Below are positions 25,999 to 36,705 of a stretch of DNA of 64,000 nucleotides, piece by piece. The stretch's first letter is position 1. Every line of letters starts with the position of its first letter. The DNA lies in the NCBI GenBank assembly GCA_947259275.1, contig CAMYMH010000011.1:1-64000 (forward strand), given 5' to 3'. The position numbers and the translations under genes are program-made. This DNA comes from an uncultured Acidimicrobiaceae bacterium (GTDB taxonomy: Bacteria; Actinomycetota; Acidimicrobiia; Spongiisociales; SHLN01). Under the pieces are notes generated by a model. The model saw only the letters and a program-made list of their open reading frames with translations. It was not told the DNA's origin and did not search any database.

Positions 25999-26958
25999 AT
26001 GGATATCCGGCCCAGTATCCTCGATACGATCGGAAACACGCCGCTGGTTCGGCTTGCCCGGCTTCATCCGCACGGCAACCTGGTGGCCAAGATCGAGTAC
26101 GTGAACCCGGGCGGATCGATCAAAGACCGGATCGGCCTCATAATGATCGAGGCCGCCGAGCGGGACGGATCGCTGCAGCCGGGGGGAACGATCGTCGAGC
26201 CGACCAGCGGCAACACGGGTGTCGGTTTGGCCATCGCGGCAGCCATCAAGGGTTACCGGCTGGTGTGCGTGATGCCGGACAAGATGTCACTCGAGAAGAT
26301 CAACGGCTTGCGGGCCTACGGGGCAGAAGTGCACGTGACCCCGACCGATGTCGAGCCCGAAGACCCGCGGTCCTACTACTCGGTGGCGGCCCGGCTGGTC
26401 GAAGAGATTCCCGGGGCGTTCAGCCCCGACCAGTATTCCAACCCGGCCAACCCCGCCGCTCACTACCAAACCACCGGTCCCGAGATTTGGGACCAGACCG
26501 ATGGCAGCATCGATGTGCTGGTACTCGGGGTGGGGACCGGGGGCACGGCGACGGGCACAGCGCAGTACCTGAAGGAGCAGGACCCGAGTGTCCAGGTGGT
26601 CGGGGTCGATCCGATCGGTTCCATTTACACCGCTCAGTCGGATGATGAGGTTCACACGTACCTGACGGAGGGGGTTGGCGAGGATTTCTGGCCGGAGACG
26701 TTCGATCCAACTCTGGTCGACCGCTTCATCCAGGTGTCCGATGCGGACGCCTATGGCATGGCCCGTCGCCTGGCCACCACCGAAGGGATTCTGGTGGGGT
26801 CTTCGGGCGGCATGGCAGTGGTCGGTGCGCTGCAAGCTGCTTCCGAGTCTCCCGACGCGCTGGTGGTGGTGATTCTTCCCGATTCGGGCCGGAGCTATGT
26901 CTCCAAGGTGTTCAGCGACGAGTGGATGATCGAACACGGGTTCTTGGAGGCCAAGTGA
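25999..26958 (+). CDS. PLP-dependent cysteine synthase / cystathionine beta-synthase core
   Basis: 319 residues, fold-type II PLP enzyme. The PLP lysine is in NPGGSIKDRIGL (about 38), the substrate loop is PTSGNTGVGLA, and the PLP phosphate loop is VGTGGTATG. The motif PDQYSNPANPAAHYQTTGPEIW is closer to cystathionine beta-synthase than to CysK (which has QFxNPANPxxH). The C-terminal CBS regulatory domains of eukaryotic CBS are absent. Probable reaction: serine or O-acetylserine plus sulfide or homocysteine. No transsulfuration partner (cystathionine gamma-lyase/synthase) is adjacent. Confidence 0.88.
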   Translation: MDIRPSILDTIGNTPLVRLARLHPHGNLVAKIEYVNPGGSIKDRIGLIMIEAAERDGSLQPGGTIVEPTSGNTGVGLAIAAAIKGYRLVCVMPDKMSLEKINGLRAYGAEVHVTPTDVEPEDPRSYYSVAARLVEEIPGAFSPDQYSNPANPAAHYQTTGPEIWDQTDGSIDVLVLGVGTGGTATGTAQYLKEQDPSVQVVGVDPIGSIYTAQSDDEVHTYLTEGVGEDFWPETFDPTLVDRFIQVSDADAYGMARRLATTEGILVGSSGGMAVVGALQAASESPDALVVVILPDSGRSYVSKVFSDEWMIEHGFLEAK

Positions 26959-27026
26959 AGGAACCCGACCAAACGCTCTCCGATTAATCCAGACCAAGCG
27001 GAGCCACCTCCGTATTCTGTCGTGCC

Positions 27027-27491
27027 ATGAGCGGGTTCGTACAGCGCGGTGGCATCTGGGTGGCGGCGCAGTTCGTCCTCATCGTCGGCATCGTCGGGAT
27101 CGGTCGGCTCGATGTTGCCGCGTTCTCATTCGGCGGCCGCCGCTTCTTGGCATGGTCACTCATCGGTCTCGCCCTCGTGATGGGCGTCGCCGCTTCAATG
27201 TCCCTGGGTGGCAGCCTCACTCCGTACCCGAAGCCGTTGGCATCCGGCACGATGGTCGAGCACGGCCTCTACCGGGTGGTGCGCCATCCCATCTACACCG
27301 CCGTCATCATTGGCATGGTGGGGATTGCGGTCCGGAGCGGAGAGTGGTTGAGCCTGGGGTTGGCGCTCGGGCTGGTGCCGTTCTTCTATGCCAAAAGCAC
27401 CTTTGAGGAGCGCCACCTGGCCGAGCAATACGACGGGTACCGGGAGTATCAGTTGCGCGTCACCAAGCGGTTGCTTCCCGGAGTTCTCTAG
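27027..27491 (+). CDS. Isoprenylcysteine carboxyl methyltransferase-like membrane protein
   Basis: 154 residues, four to five TM helices. It carries the ICMT/PEMT-family signature in its C-terminal half: MVEHGLYRVVRHPIYTAVIIGMVG (RHP motif) and EERHLAEQYDGYREYQLRV (EE motif), which form the SAM-binding pocket. Bacterial members methylate small molecules or lipids; the substrate is unknown. It follows the PLP enzyme by 68 nt on the same strand and converges with a PPOX-type gene 12 nt away. Confidence 0.85.
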   Translation: MSGFVQRGGIWVAAQFVLIVGIVGIGRLDVAAFSFGGRRFLAWSLIGLALVMGVAASMSLGGSLTPYPKPLASGTMVEHGLYRVVRHPIYTAVIIGMVGIAVRSGEWLSLGLALGLVPFFYAKSTFEERHLAEQYDGYREYQLRVTKRLLPGVL

Positions 27492-27503
27492 GGGCGGGAG
27501 CGT

Positions 27504-27890
27504 TCAATGGGCGACGATCGTCTCCACCTCGATGACGTAGATGACGCGCACCATCCCGGGCGTTCCCCATGGATAGTCGGATCCGAGGTATTTGTTGGCG
27601 AGCGCGTCGATGTGGGCGTCCGCCCCGTCATGTTGTTTTTCGATCACCCGCCCCTGGATGGCGTACGCCTCGTACGGATCGTCGGCGTTGTAGATGGACA
27701 CCGCCACCCTGGGGTCTCGATCCAGGTTGCGTGGCTTCGTCCGGCCTTCCGCAGTGTTGAACCGAATCAGGTCGCCGTCACGGTCGACCCACATGGTGGT
27801 GGCCTGGGGCGAGCCATCGGGCATCACGGTTGCCAGCGTGGCGAAGTTCTTGCCGTCGAGCAGCGCTTTGAGCCCGTCGGGTAATTCCAT
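27504..27890 (-). CDS. PPOX-class F420-dependent oxidoreductase-like protein
   Basis: 128 residues. The start is the ATG at 27890 (MELPDGLKALLDGKNFATLATVMPDGSPQATTMWVDRDGD), preceded by AGGAGA with 6-nt spacing; the longer track ORF overlaps the next gene. The N-terminal pattern and RTKPRNLDRDPRVAVSI are those of Rv1155-like F420-binding split-barrel proteins. An F420H2-dependent reductase activity is likely but not proved. It is distinct from the PPOX protein at 21783. Confidence 0.88.
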   Translation of the reverse strand: MELPDGLKALLDGKNFATLATVMPDGSPQATTMWVDRDGDLIRFNTAEGRTKPRNLDRDPRVAVSIYNADDPYEAYAIQGRVIEKQHDGADAHIDALANKYLGSDYPWGTPGMVRVIYVIEVETIVAH

Positions 27891-27967
27891 GAATGTCTCC
27901 TGTTGGTAGCGAGTAGCCGTGACGATAGGTGCGTCGCGGTCGCTGAGGCCATCGACCGGGCGACTAC

Positions 27968-29158
27968 CTACGGTGTGGCGTGCGACTTGCACTTCGCAAC
28001 CGTGTCGACCTCGCCGATCGCCGAACCCTCGCCGTACACGGTGGTCGCAAAAGTCGACTCGACCGCACAGTAGAACCGATCCGGATCGGCCGCGGTGATC
28101 AGGAGGCCCTCGGTCGGAGTGCCCTGGTAAACCAGAGTTCCGAAGGTGATCTCCTCGCTCGGAACCAGAACGAGATCGGCGTCGAGCTCTGCCAGAACCC
28201 GGGGCGCAAACGAAAAGGTGGTCCGGGCCACGTAGATGCTTCGCACTGCGAACAGGCCGCGCTCGAGTGTTTCGCGAGCTGCCGCTACTGCCCGATCAGT
28301 CGCCACCTCACCGAACCGCCGGCACGGATCGGAGTTGTTGAACCACTTGGATCCTCGCTTGACCAGTGGCCAGGCGGTGTCCGAGACCGGGCCAAACGAC
28401 ACGACCGCGGTGGCCCTCTCCCCGACAACCGAAATGTGCTCGAGTTCGAATTCGTCGTCGTTGGCGGCGAGAGCAACGCCGTCCGGCCACACCGCATGCA
28501 ACTCCGCGAGCGAGCACGAGGTCTGTTGATCGAAGGTGGCGTGAGCGGCCGCACCATCGCCACCGGCAACCGCGCCCGCCAATGCCCGGAGGAGTGCCGA
28601 GATGGCTGCCTCGTCGGATCCGGTGGGCGAAAACACGTCCCCCCAGCCGCCCGCCTGCAGCCCATCGGTACAAGATTCCAACGCCTGCTCGAAACTGTCC
28701 CCCACTCCGTGGTCTTCTCCCGCGTCGGTCACGTCGATGCAAAACCAGCGCCCGCTGGCGCTTTGTCGATGCAGCGTGAGCCGCTGATCATGGGAGTCAT
28801 AGGCCACCGCGTCGTGGAGGGCTGCCTGCTCGAGAGCAACGACATTGACGCCGGCGGCCAGCTCGGAGACGGTCCCGAGGTCTGCGTCATAGGTGCCCCG
28901 CTCGGCGAAGATCTCCTCGGCAGCCGCCAACACGGCTCGTACCTGCGTCCGCGCCAGCTGGTCGGCCTCGGTGGGGCTCAGTGAAGGCTGGCTGGTGGTG
29001 GTAGTGGCCGGTTCGGGCGCGGCCGTTTCGGCTGCAGGCAGGAGAGCCCGGGTGACCTCTGAGCCGGCCCCATCGCTGGCGTCGGCACAGGCCGACAAGA
29101 CGAGCACGAGTGACACGAGGGCAGCGGGGATGCGAAGCGGCGCCATGGACCTTGCCAT
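27968..29158 (-). CDS. Modular lipoprotein: pilin-like, NTF2-like, pilin-like modules
   Basis: 396 residues, function unknown, paralogous in parts to the lipoprotein at 10991-12475. The signal peptide ends LVLVLSAC. Module 1 (about 65-160) reads VRAVLAAAEEIFAERGTYDADLGTVSEL ... LTLHRQSASGRWFC, like the globular half of a type IV pilin. Module 2 (about 175-280) is NTF2-like (ISALLRALAGAVAGGDGAAAHATF ... SKWFNNSDPC). Module 3 (about 285-390) is again pilin-like and ends with a Cys pair (RFYC ... VAKCKS). The shared string QSASGRW[FY]C links the two proteins. A second Met (29146) is an alternative start. Fold assignments are inference. Confidence 0.75.
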   Translation of the reverse strand: MARSMAPLRIPAALVSLVLVLSACADASDGAGSEVTRALLPAAETAAPEPATTTTSQPSLSPTEADQLARTQVRAVLAAAEEIFAERGTYDADLGTVSELAAGVNVVALEQAALHDAVAYDSHDQRLTLHRQSASGRWFCIDVTDAGEDHGVGDSFEQALESCTDGLQAGGWGDVFSPTGSDEAAISALLRALAGAVAGGDGAAAHATFDQQTSCSLAELHAVWPDGVALAANDDEFELEHISVVGERATAVVSFGPVSDTAWPLVKRGSKWFNNSDPCRRFGEVATDRAVAAARETLERGLFAVRSIYVARTTFSFAPRVLAELDADLVLVPSEEITFGTLVYQGTPTEGLLITAADPDRFYCAVESTFATTVYGEGSAIGEVDTVAKCKSHATP

Positions 29159-29179
29159 CGACCCGGCGGGGACCTGTCT

Positions 29180-29974
29180 TCAGCGGTTTTCGGGCCAGCC
29201 TTTCGGCAGCGCGGAGCCCACGACGCCGCGTAGTTCCTCCTGCAGAGCAGGAGCTCCGGCCACATACAACGAGTCGAAGACGGTGCTCGGTGTCCCGAGG
29301 TGATTGGTCACGATTCCTCCCGCCTCCTGCACCAGCACCATGGCGGCCGCAATGTCCCAGGGTCCGAGGCCGAACTCCCAGTAGCCGTCCAGGCGACCGG
29401 ATGCCACCCAAGCGAGGTCGAGGGCGGCGGACCCGAAGCGGCGAATGCCTCGGACGCGCTCGAGCACGGTCCCCACGATGGCCGCGTAGGCGGCGCCACG
29501 GTCCCGGCGGTCGTAAGGGAATCCGGTGGCGATCACGCCTTCGCCGAGAGGACGGTCCGATACCGATATTGAATGCCCATTCAAGGTGGCACCCGACCCG
29601 GCCTGGGCGACGAACTCCTCATGGCGGATGGGGTCGATGACAACGCCGATCCGCGGTTGGCCGTCTTCGTAGAGAGCGACCGCCACCGCCACCTGGGGGA
29701 TTCCGTGGAGGAAATTGACGGTCCCGTCGAGGGGATCAACTATCCAATGCCGTCCACGCAGGTCGCGGGAGCCTCCGCCCTCCTCGGCGAGAACCGCGTC
29801 GCGCGGGCGTTGGGCTCCGAGCAGTCCGAGGACGGCCCTTTCCGATTGATGGTCGATCTCGGTGACCGGATCGACCACTCCCTTGAACTCAGCCGTCTGA
29901 ATGTTCCCGAATGAATCGGCGATGATGTCGGCGCCCGCTCGGGCCGCAGTGAGTGCCACGTCGAGATCATCCAT
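29180..29974 (-). CDS. Inositol monophosphatase family protein
   Basis: 264 residues, Mg2+-dependent phosphatase of the IMPase/FBPase/CysQ fold. Motif A is WIVDPLDGTVNFLHGIP at about 86-102. The first metal Glu is in AEEGGG, and motif B is GLGPWDIAAAMVLVQEAGG near the C-terminus. The substrate may be inositol-1-phosphate, histidinol phosphate or PAP. It lies 21 nt upstream of the modular lipoprotein on the same strand, and is divergent from lnt across a heptamer array. Confidence 0.9.
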   Translation of the reverse strand: MDDLDVALTAARAGADIIADSFGNIQTAEFKGVVDPVTEIDHQSERAVLGLLGAQRPRDAVLAEEGGGSRDLRGRHWIVDPLDGTVNFLHGIPQVAVAVALYEDGQPRIGVVIDPIRHEEFVAQAGSGATLNGHSISVSDRPLGEGVIATGFPYDRRDRGAAYAAIVGTVLERVRGIRRFGSAALDLAWVASGRLDGYWEFGLGPWDIAAAMVLVQEAGGIVTNHLGTPSTVFDSLYVAGAPALQEELRGVVGSALPKGWPENR

Positions 29975-30026
29975 AGGCGAACCCTAGATCGGCATCTCGA
30001 GTCCCCGGGGCCCGTTTCAGAGGTGC

Positions 30027-30054
30027 GGTCGGCGGTGGGCGGTGGGCGGTGGGC
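30027..30054. repeat. Heptamer array (GGTGGGC)4
   Basis: GGTCGGC followed by three GGTGGGC units. It sits in the divergent region between the IMPase gene and lnt, ending 17 nt before the lnt ATG chosen here. The track's earlier lnt start (30042) lies inside the array and is unlikely. Confidence 0.85.
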
Positions 30055-30071
30055 TGAGTACTCTCTCACCG

Positions 30072-31571
30072 ATGCTGATAGAGCTCGCGCCGTTGCTCTC
30101 CGCCTTCCTCATGTGGGCAGCCTTCCCCCCACTTGGCTGGGGAGTGCTGGCCGTGGTTGCCCCCACCCCGCTGCTGGCGGCGCTGCGGCGGGTCGAGACT
30201 CGCCGGGGAGCCGCCGCCATCGGGTTCGCCTATGGGGTGGCCTTCTATTCGATGCTGCTGTTCTGGGTGAAAGCGACCGGCTACCTGTCCGTCATCGCCC
30301 TGGTTCTACTTCTGTCCGCATATTCCACCCTCTACGCGCTGGTGGTTTTCCGGGCCCGCCGCTGGGGCAGCACTGCCTGGTGGCTTACCGCTATCGGCGC
30401 CTGGGCCCTGATCGAGTTGGTGCGGCTTCATGTTCCCTTCGGGGGCTTCTCGTGGGGGCTGCTCGGCTATCCGGCGGGAGAGTACGACTGGACCCGTGGC
30501 GCAACCCAGCTGATCGGGACCACCGGCTGGTCGGTCGGGTTCGTGTCCATCGCCGCCGGGCTGGCGCTTTTCGTCACCGACCGGCGCCGACCGGCCCGCT
30601 GGCTGGTGCTCTCACTGGCGGTGGTGACCGTGCTTTCGATTGCCGGCGCGGTGGCACCCCCGAGTGCCGATGGCGAGGCGGTGCGGGTCGCCATCATTCA
30701 GGGGAACAGTCCGTGTCCGGGCGAGCATTGTCCTGCCGAGAACGTTCAGATCTTCGATTCCCACCTCGAGCTCACCCGAACGCTTACCCCGGGACAGGCC
30801 CGGCTGGTGGTTTGGCCGGAGAGCTCGGCCGGGAGCTCGGTCGAGCTGGCGACGCATCCCGATCGTCTCGCCCAGGTGGCTGCGGAGGCTCGGCGGCTCG
30901 ATGCCTGGTTCCTGGTTGGTTCGCAGCGCACACTGGATGACGAATCGTTCACCAACCTCAACCTCGTCCTCGACTCCGAGGGCGAGATCGTCGGCGAGTA
31001 TAGGAAGAAGCACCCGGTCCCGTTCGGTGAGTACGTTCCGCTTCGGCCCCTGTTCGATTGGATCCCGGCGCTCGACCAGGTGCCTAGAGACCTGGTCCGT
31101 GGGACGGAGGACACAGTCTTCGAGCTTCCGCAGGGAACGCTTGGATCAATCATTTCATTCGAGGGGGCTTTCCCCCGGTCCACCCGTCCGCTGGTCGAGG
31201 CGGGCGCCGGGCTACTGGTGGTTGCGACCAACAAGGCCAGCTTCGGTGATTCGCCGGTGTCCGATCAATTCATCGCTATGACCCGCATGCGAGCGGCCGA
31301 GCTCGGCACGCCGGTGGTGCACGCAGCTATCACCGGGCGTTCGGCGTTCATCGGCGCAGATGGAGAGGTCGAATCGCGCACCGAGGCCTTCGAGGCCGAC
31401 ATCCTGCTCGGCACCGCCAATTATCGGACCTCAGGCCTCACACCCTACGCCCGCTTCGGTGACTGGCTCCAGTATCTGGCCATCGCCGCAGGGGGGGCGG
31501 TGGTGACCGCGGAGTGGCTGCAGAGGCGGCGGGATAGATCCGCGGCTTCCGAAACCGAGGTGGACGCCTAG
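30072..31571 (+). CDS. lnt: Apolipoprotein N-acyltransferase-like protein with Cys-to-Ser at the catalytic site
   Basis: 499 residues from the ATG at 30072. N-terminal TM bundle (about residues 1-190) followed by a nitrilase-like domain. Lnt adds the third acyl chain to lipoproteins. The catalytic Glu (RLVVWPESSAG, E250) and Lys (RKKHPVPFGEYVPLR, about K314) are present. The nucleophile position, normally IC[YF]E, reads IISFE: S362 encoded by TCA (31155-31157). TCA is two changes from either Cys codon, so a single sequencing error does not explain it. The downstream ATNKASFGDSPVSDQFIAMTRMRAAELGTPVVHAAITG is otherwise canonical. It may be inactive, or use Ser. Lgt is encoded 12 kb away. Confidence 0.85.
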   Translation: MLIELAPLLSAFLMWAAFPPLGWGVLAVVAPTPLLAALRRVETRRGAAAIGFAYGVAFYSMLLFWVKATGYLSVIALVLLLSAYSTLYALVVFRARRWGSTAWWLTAIGAWALIELVRLHVPFGGFSWGLLGYPAGEYDWTRGATQLIGTTGWSVGFVSIAAGLALFVTDRRRPARWLVLSLAVVTVLSIAGAVAPPSADGEAVRVAIIQGNSPCPGEHCPAENVQIFDSHLELTRTLTPGQARLVVWPESSAGSSVELATHPDRLAQVAAEARRLDAWFLVGSQRTLDDESFTNLNLVLDSEGEIVGEYRKKHPVPFGEYVPLRPLFDWIPALDQVPRDLVRGTEDTVFELPQGTLGSIISFEGAFPRSTRPLVEAGAGLLVVATNKASFGDSPVSDQFIAMTRMRAAELGTPVVHAAITGRSAFIGADGEVESRTEAFEADILLGTANYRTSGLTPYARFGDWLQYLAIAAGGAVVTAEWLQRRRDRSAASETEVDA

Positions 31572-31607
31572 CCGGACGAATTGTCCGAGACCGACATCAA
31601 GCCTCTG

Positions 31608-32897
31608 CTAGCGGCTCTCCCAGGCGCCGACGGCATCGTCGATGAGCGCTACCCCGCGGTCGAGATCATCGGCCGAGATCACCAGCGGTGGGATGAAGCG
31701 GATGATGTTGTGATCGGGCCCACAAGGGTGGAAGATGAGGCCGGTTTCCAACAGGTGGGAGCGCACGAACTCGAGTGCGTTGGCGTCGGGAAGTCCTTCG
31801 CCGTTTACCAGTTCCACCCCAATCATCAGGCCGAGGCCGCGCACGTCTCCCACGGTGGGATGTTTTGCCTGCACGCCTCGGAGAGCAGCGAAGGCCTGCT
31901 CTGACAGCGCGGGAACCGATGGCAAGGCCTGATTCACCACATTGACCACCTCAACCGCCGCCGCACACGCGACTGCGTTGCCGCCGAAGGTGGTGCCGTG
32001 AACCCCCGGCGGCCACTTGCCAAACAGATCCTTGGAGGACCCGACCGCCGATAGCGGGAGGCCGTTGGCGATTGCCTTGCCGATCGCGATGATGTCCGGC
32101 CGGAGGTCGTAGTGATCGACGCCCCACCAGGCGCCGGTTCTCCCGAAGCCGGTTTGGACCTCGTCGGCGATGATGAGGATTCCGTGCCGGTCGGCGACGT
32201 CGCGAAGCTCGTCCAGGAACGCGGCCGGTGCCGGGTAGTAGCCACCTTCGCCCTGGACCGGCTCAATCAGGAAGCAGGCGATGTCCCCGGGTGCGACGAC
32301 GTGTCGCAAGGTTTCCCGGAGCTCATGGAGTGCCCGGCTCGTGGACTCCTCCTCGCTGAGGCCCTCGCGAAACGGATGGGGGAACGGCGCCACAAATACC
32401 GACGGAAGCAACGGGTGGTAGCCGGTGCGGTACTTCACGGAGGAAGTCGTGTAGGAAACCGACCCCATCGTCCGTCCGTGGAAACCTCCGCGGAACACCA
32501 CCACCCCCTGGCGACCGGTGGTGTGACGGGCCAGCTTGACGGCTGCTTCCACGGCCTCGGCGCCCGAGTTCATGAAGAAGAACATGTCGATTGGCTCAGG
32601 AGCCACCGACACCAGCTGCTCGGCGGCGCTGACATAGGAGTCGTACCGGAATGTGCCCCCGCCGTGCCACACCCGGTCGATCTGCTCGTGGGCGGCGGCG
32701 ACGATGCGGGGATGGTTGTGTCCGCAGTTGGTCACCGAAATGCCGGTGCCGAAGTCGAGATACTGCTTTCCGGTCGCGTCGGTCAGCCAAGCGCCCCGAG
32801 CTTCGACCATCTCGAGGCCGTTGTCGAAGCCGATCACCGGTGCGACGACGTCGACGAAGCGGTCGATGAATTCGCTCACGCCAGTGCTGCTTCCCAC
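31608..32897 (-). CDS. Class III aminotransferase (4-aminobutyrate/ornithine-type)
   Basis: PLP-dependent omega-aminotransferase, 429 residues from ATG 32897. A GTG at 32879 would give a tidy 4-nt GTGA overlap with the Trm112-like gene upstream and is an equally good start. Signatures: GTGISVTNCGHNHPRIVAA, FFMNSGAEAVEAAVKLAR, GGFHGRTMGS, IIADEVQTGFGRTG, and the PLP lysine in IAIGKAIANGLPLSAV. The pattern is closest to GABA/acetylornithine-type enzymes (GabT-like). The exact amino donor is not fixed. The upstream coupling to a Trm112-like protein and purB is unusual. Confidence 0.88.
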   Translation of the reverse strand: MGSSTGVSEFIDRFVDVVAPVIGFDNGLEMVEARGAWLTDATGKQYLDFGTGISVTNCGHNHPRIVAAAHEQIDRVWHGGGTFRYDSYVSAAEQLVSVAPEPIDMFFFMNSGAEAVEAAVKLARHTTGRQGVVVFRGGFHGRTMGSVSYTTSSVKYRTGYHPLLPSVFVAPFPHPFREGLSEEESTSRALHELRETLRHVVAPGDIACFLIEPVQGEGGYYPAPAAFLDELRDVADRHGILIIADEVQTGFGRTGAWWGVDHYDLRPDIIAIGKAIANGLPLSAVGSSKDLFGKWPPGVHGTTFGGNAVACAAAVEVVNVVNQALPSVPALSEQAFAALRGVQAKHPTVGDVRGLGLMIGVELVNGEGLPDANALEFVRSHLLETGLIFHPCGPDHNIIRFIPPLVISADDLDRGVALIDDAVGAWESR

Positions 32898-33073
32898 TCC
32901 GATTGTGGCATCTCCTCGGCTTCCTCCACCAGCATGACGGGGATACCGTCACGGATCGGATACCGAAGCCGGGTTGCTGGATCGGTTGACACGAGCCAGT
33001 CTCCAACCTCACGCAGCGGCGCGTGGCTGACCGGGCACACCATGATGCTCAGGAGCTGAGGGTCAATCGCCAT
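32876..33073 (-). CDS. Trm112-family small protein
   Basis: 65 residues of the Trm112/UPF0434 (YcaR-like) family: MAIDPQLLSIMVCPVSHAPLREVGDWLVSTDPATRLRYPIRDGIPVMLVEEAEEM. The core is LLxIMVCPxSHxPL...YPIRDGIPVML. Only one of the usual zinc-binding Cys pairs is complete (a single CP-x-SH here), so zinc may be lost. In eukaryotes Trm112 activates methyltransferases; the bacterial role is unclear. It sits between purB and the aminotransferase on the same strand, overlapping the latter. Confidence 0.85.
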   Translation of the reverse strand: MAIDPQLLSIMVCPVSHAPLREVGDWLVSTDPATRLRYPIRDGIPVMLVEEAEEMPQSEWEAALA

Positions 33074-33093
33074 GCTGGGAGGCTAACTGATGA

Positions 33094-33112
33094 TGGAGGC
33101 CTTCGGCCTCCA
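33094..33112. repeat. TTC-loop hairpin
   Basis: TGGAGGCC-TTC-GGCCTCCA, 8-bp perfect stem. It lies just upstream of the Trm112-like start and directly next to a heptamer array. It belongs to the C(TNC)G hairpin family of this window. Confidence 0.75.
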
Positions 33113-33146
33113 GTCCCAAGTCCCAAGTCCAGAGTCCCAAGTCCCA
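33112..33146. repeat. Heptamer array (AGTCCCA)5
   Basis: AGTCCCA, AGTCCCA, AGTCCAG, AGTCCCA, AGTCCCA. Seven-nt period; unit differs from the ACCCAAG array that follows 21 nt later. Confidence 0.85.
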
Positions 33147-33167
33147 AGCCAGAACGCGTGATCCTCG

Positions 33168-33256
33168 CTTGGGTCTTGGGTCTTGGGTCTTGGGTCTTGG
33201 GTCTTGGGTCTTGGGTCTTGGGTCTTGGGTCTTGGGTCTTGGGTCTTGGGTCTTGG
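33168..33256. repeat. Perfect heptamer array (CTTGGGT)12.7
   Basis: Twelve identical CTTGGGT copies plus CTTGG. The unit is the reverse complement of the ACCCAAG array at 8197-8289. The last repeat base (33256) directly abuts the stop codon of purB (33257-33259), so the array forms the start of the purB 3' UTR. Confidence 0.98.
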
Positions 33257-35859
<2,603 letters not shown>

Positions 35860-35920
35860 TTACGACCATCGGCGTGACTATCGTTGCCGGGATTTCCTAA
35901 CTGTTCGAGGACCCAGACCC

Positions 35921-36439
35921 GTGGAAGAAACCACCCGGAGGGCGACGCAGCGCCCGGTAGCCACCGTAGCCGTGCTCGCCGCTACCCCTGAAGCCGGCAT
36001 CCTCACTGAAGTCATGCACTTCGACACGGCGGCTGCCAACGAGTTTCTAGATCTGACCGAAGATGTTCGTGAACATGTCGAGCGCTCGGGGATTCGACAC
36101 GGCCAGGTGACGGTGTTGAGCCCGCATACGACCACCGCAGTTGCGATCAACGAATCCGAAACTGGCTTCCTGAATGACTTCCGTCGCGCCGTCGGCGAGA
36201 TGGTCCCGGTGGAGGGTTACTACGAGCACGACGACCACGAGGTACGCACCGAGAACCTCCAGGAAGACGAGTACATCAATGGCCATGCCCATGTTCGCCA
36301 GATGCTCGTCGGTGCCACCACGCTGACGGTTCCGATAGTCGAAGGCGAGCTCGTGCTCGGCCAGTGGCAGCGGATCCTGTTCCTCGAGCTCGACCAGCCT
36401 CGGGCGCGTCGAACCGTGTTGCACACGCAGGGCGCCTAG
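35921..36439 (+). CDS. YjbQ-family protein (secondary thiamine-phosphate synthase type), copy 1
   Basis: 172 residues of the UPF0047/YjbQ family. The core shows VTVLSPHTTTAVAINESETGFLNDFRR (conserved His/Thr/Glu cluster) and EDEYINGHAHVRQMLVGATTLTVPIVEGELVLGQWQRILFLELDQPRARR. Some members weakly make thiamine phosphate; the physiological role is unresolved. It starts with GTG at 35921. A second, clearly homologous copy is at 62584-63129. Divergent from purA. Confidence 0.9.
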   Translation: MEETTRRATQRPVATVAVLAATPEAGILTEVMHFDTAAANEFLDLTEDVREHVERSGIRHGQVTVLSPHTTTAVAINESETGFLNDFRRAVGEMVPVEGYYEHDDHEVRTENLQEDEYINGHAHVRQMLVGATTLTVPIVEGELVLGQWQRILFLELDQPRARRTVLHTQGA

Positions 36440-36705
36440 CCCGGGTTCCCGAATTGAGTTCAGTCGTCTGAAGCTGCCGCCCATCGCCTGCTTCTACCGA
36501 TGGGATTGGCGGTCTGACGTGGGTGACTTGGCGACCGACGACCTCGCCGCCCCAACCCTGGCATCACTTTCAGCGCGATGGGTCGCGCAGAGAGTAGTTT
36601 CAGTTGCCGCCATCGTCGAAAGCCGATTATGTTGGACGCCATGAATGGGGGGCTGCCCCCTTTTCCCATACATGTGAATCGGATCACAAAGGCTGGAGGA
36701 GATTT
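36440..36705. promoter_or_regulatory. Leader region of the amino acid importer operon
   Basis: 266 nt without a credible gene. Near its 3' end a short GC hairpin with a T-run (GGGGG-CTG-CCCCC-TTTT, 36648-36664) lies 41 nt before the binding-protein ATG, where it could attenuate transcription of the operon. Confidence 0.45.

Noticed and set aside
36440-36705. Possible riboswitch or tRNA in the amino acid importer leader
   Set aside because: No cloverleaf, CCA end or known riboswitch motif could be recognised; only a short GC hairpin with four Ts is present.
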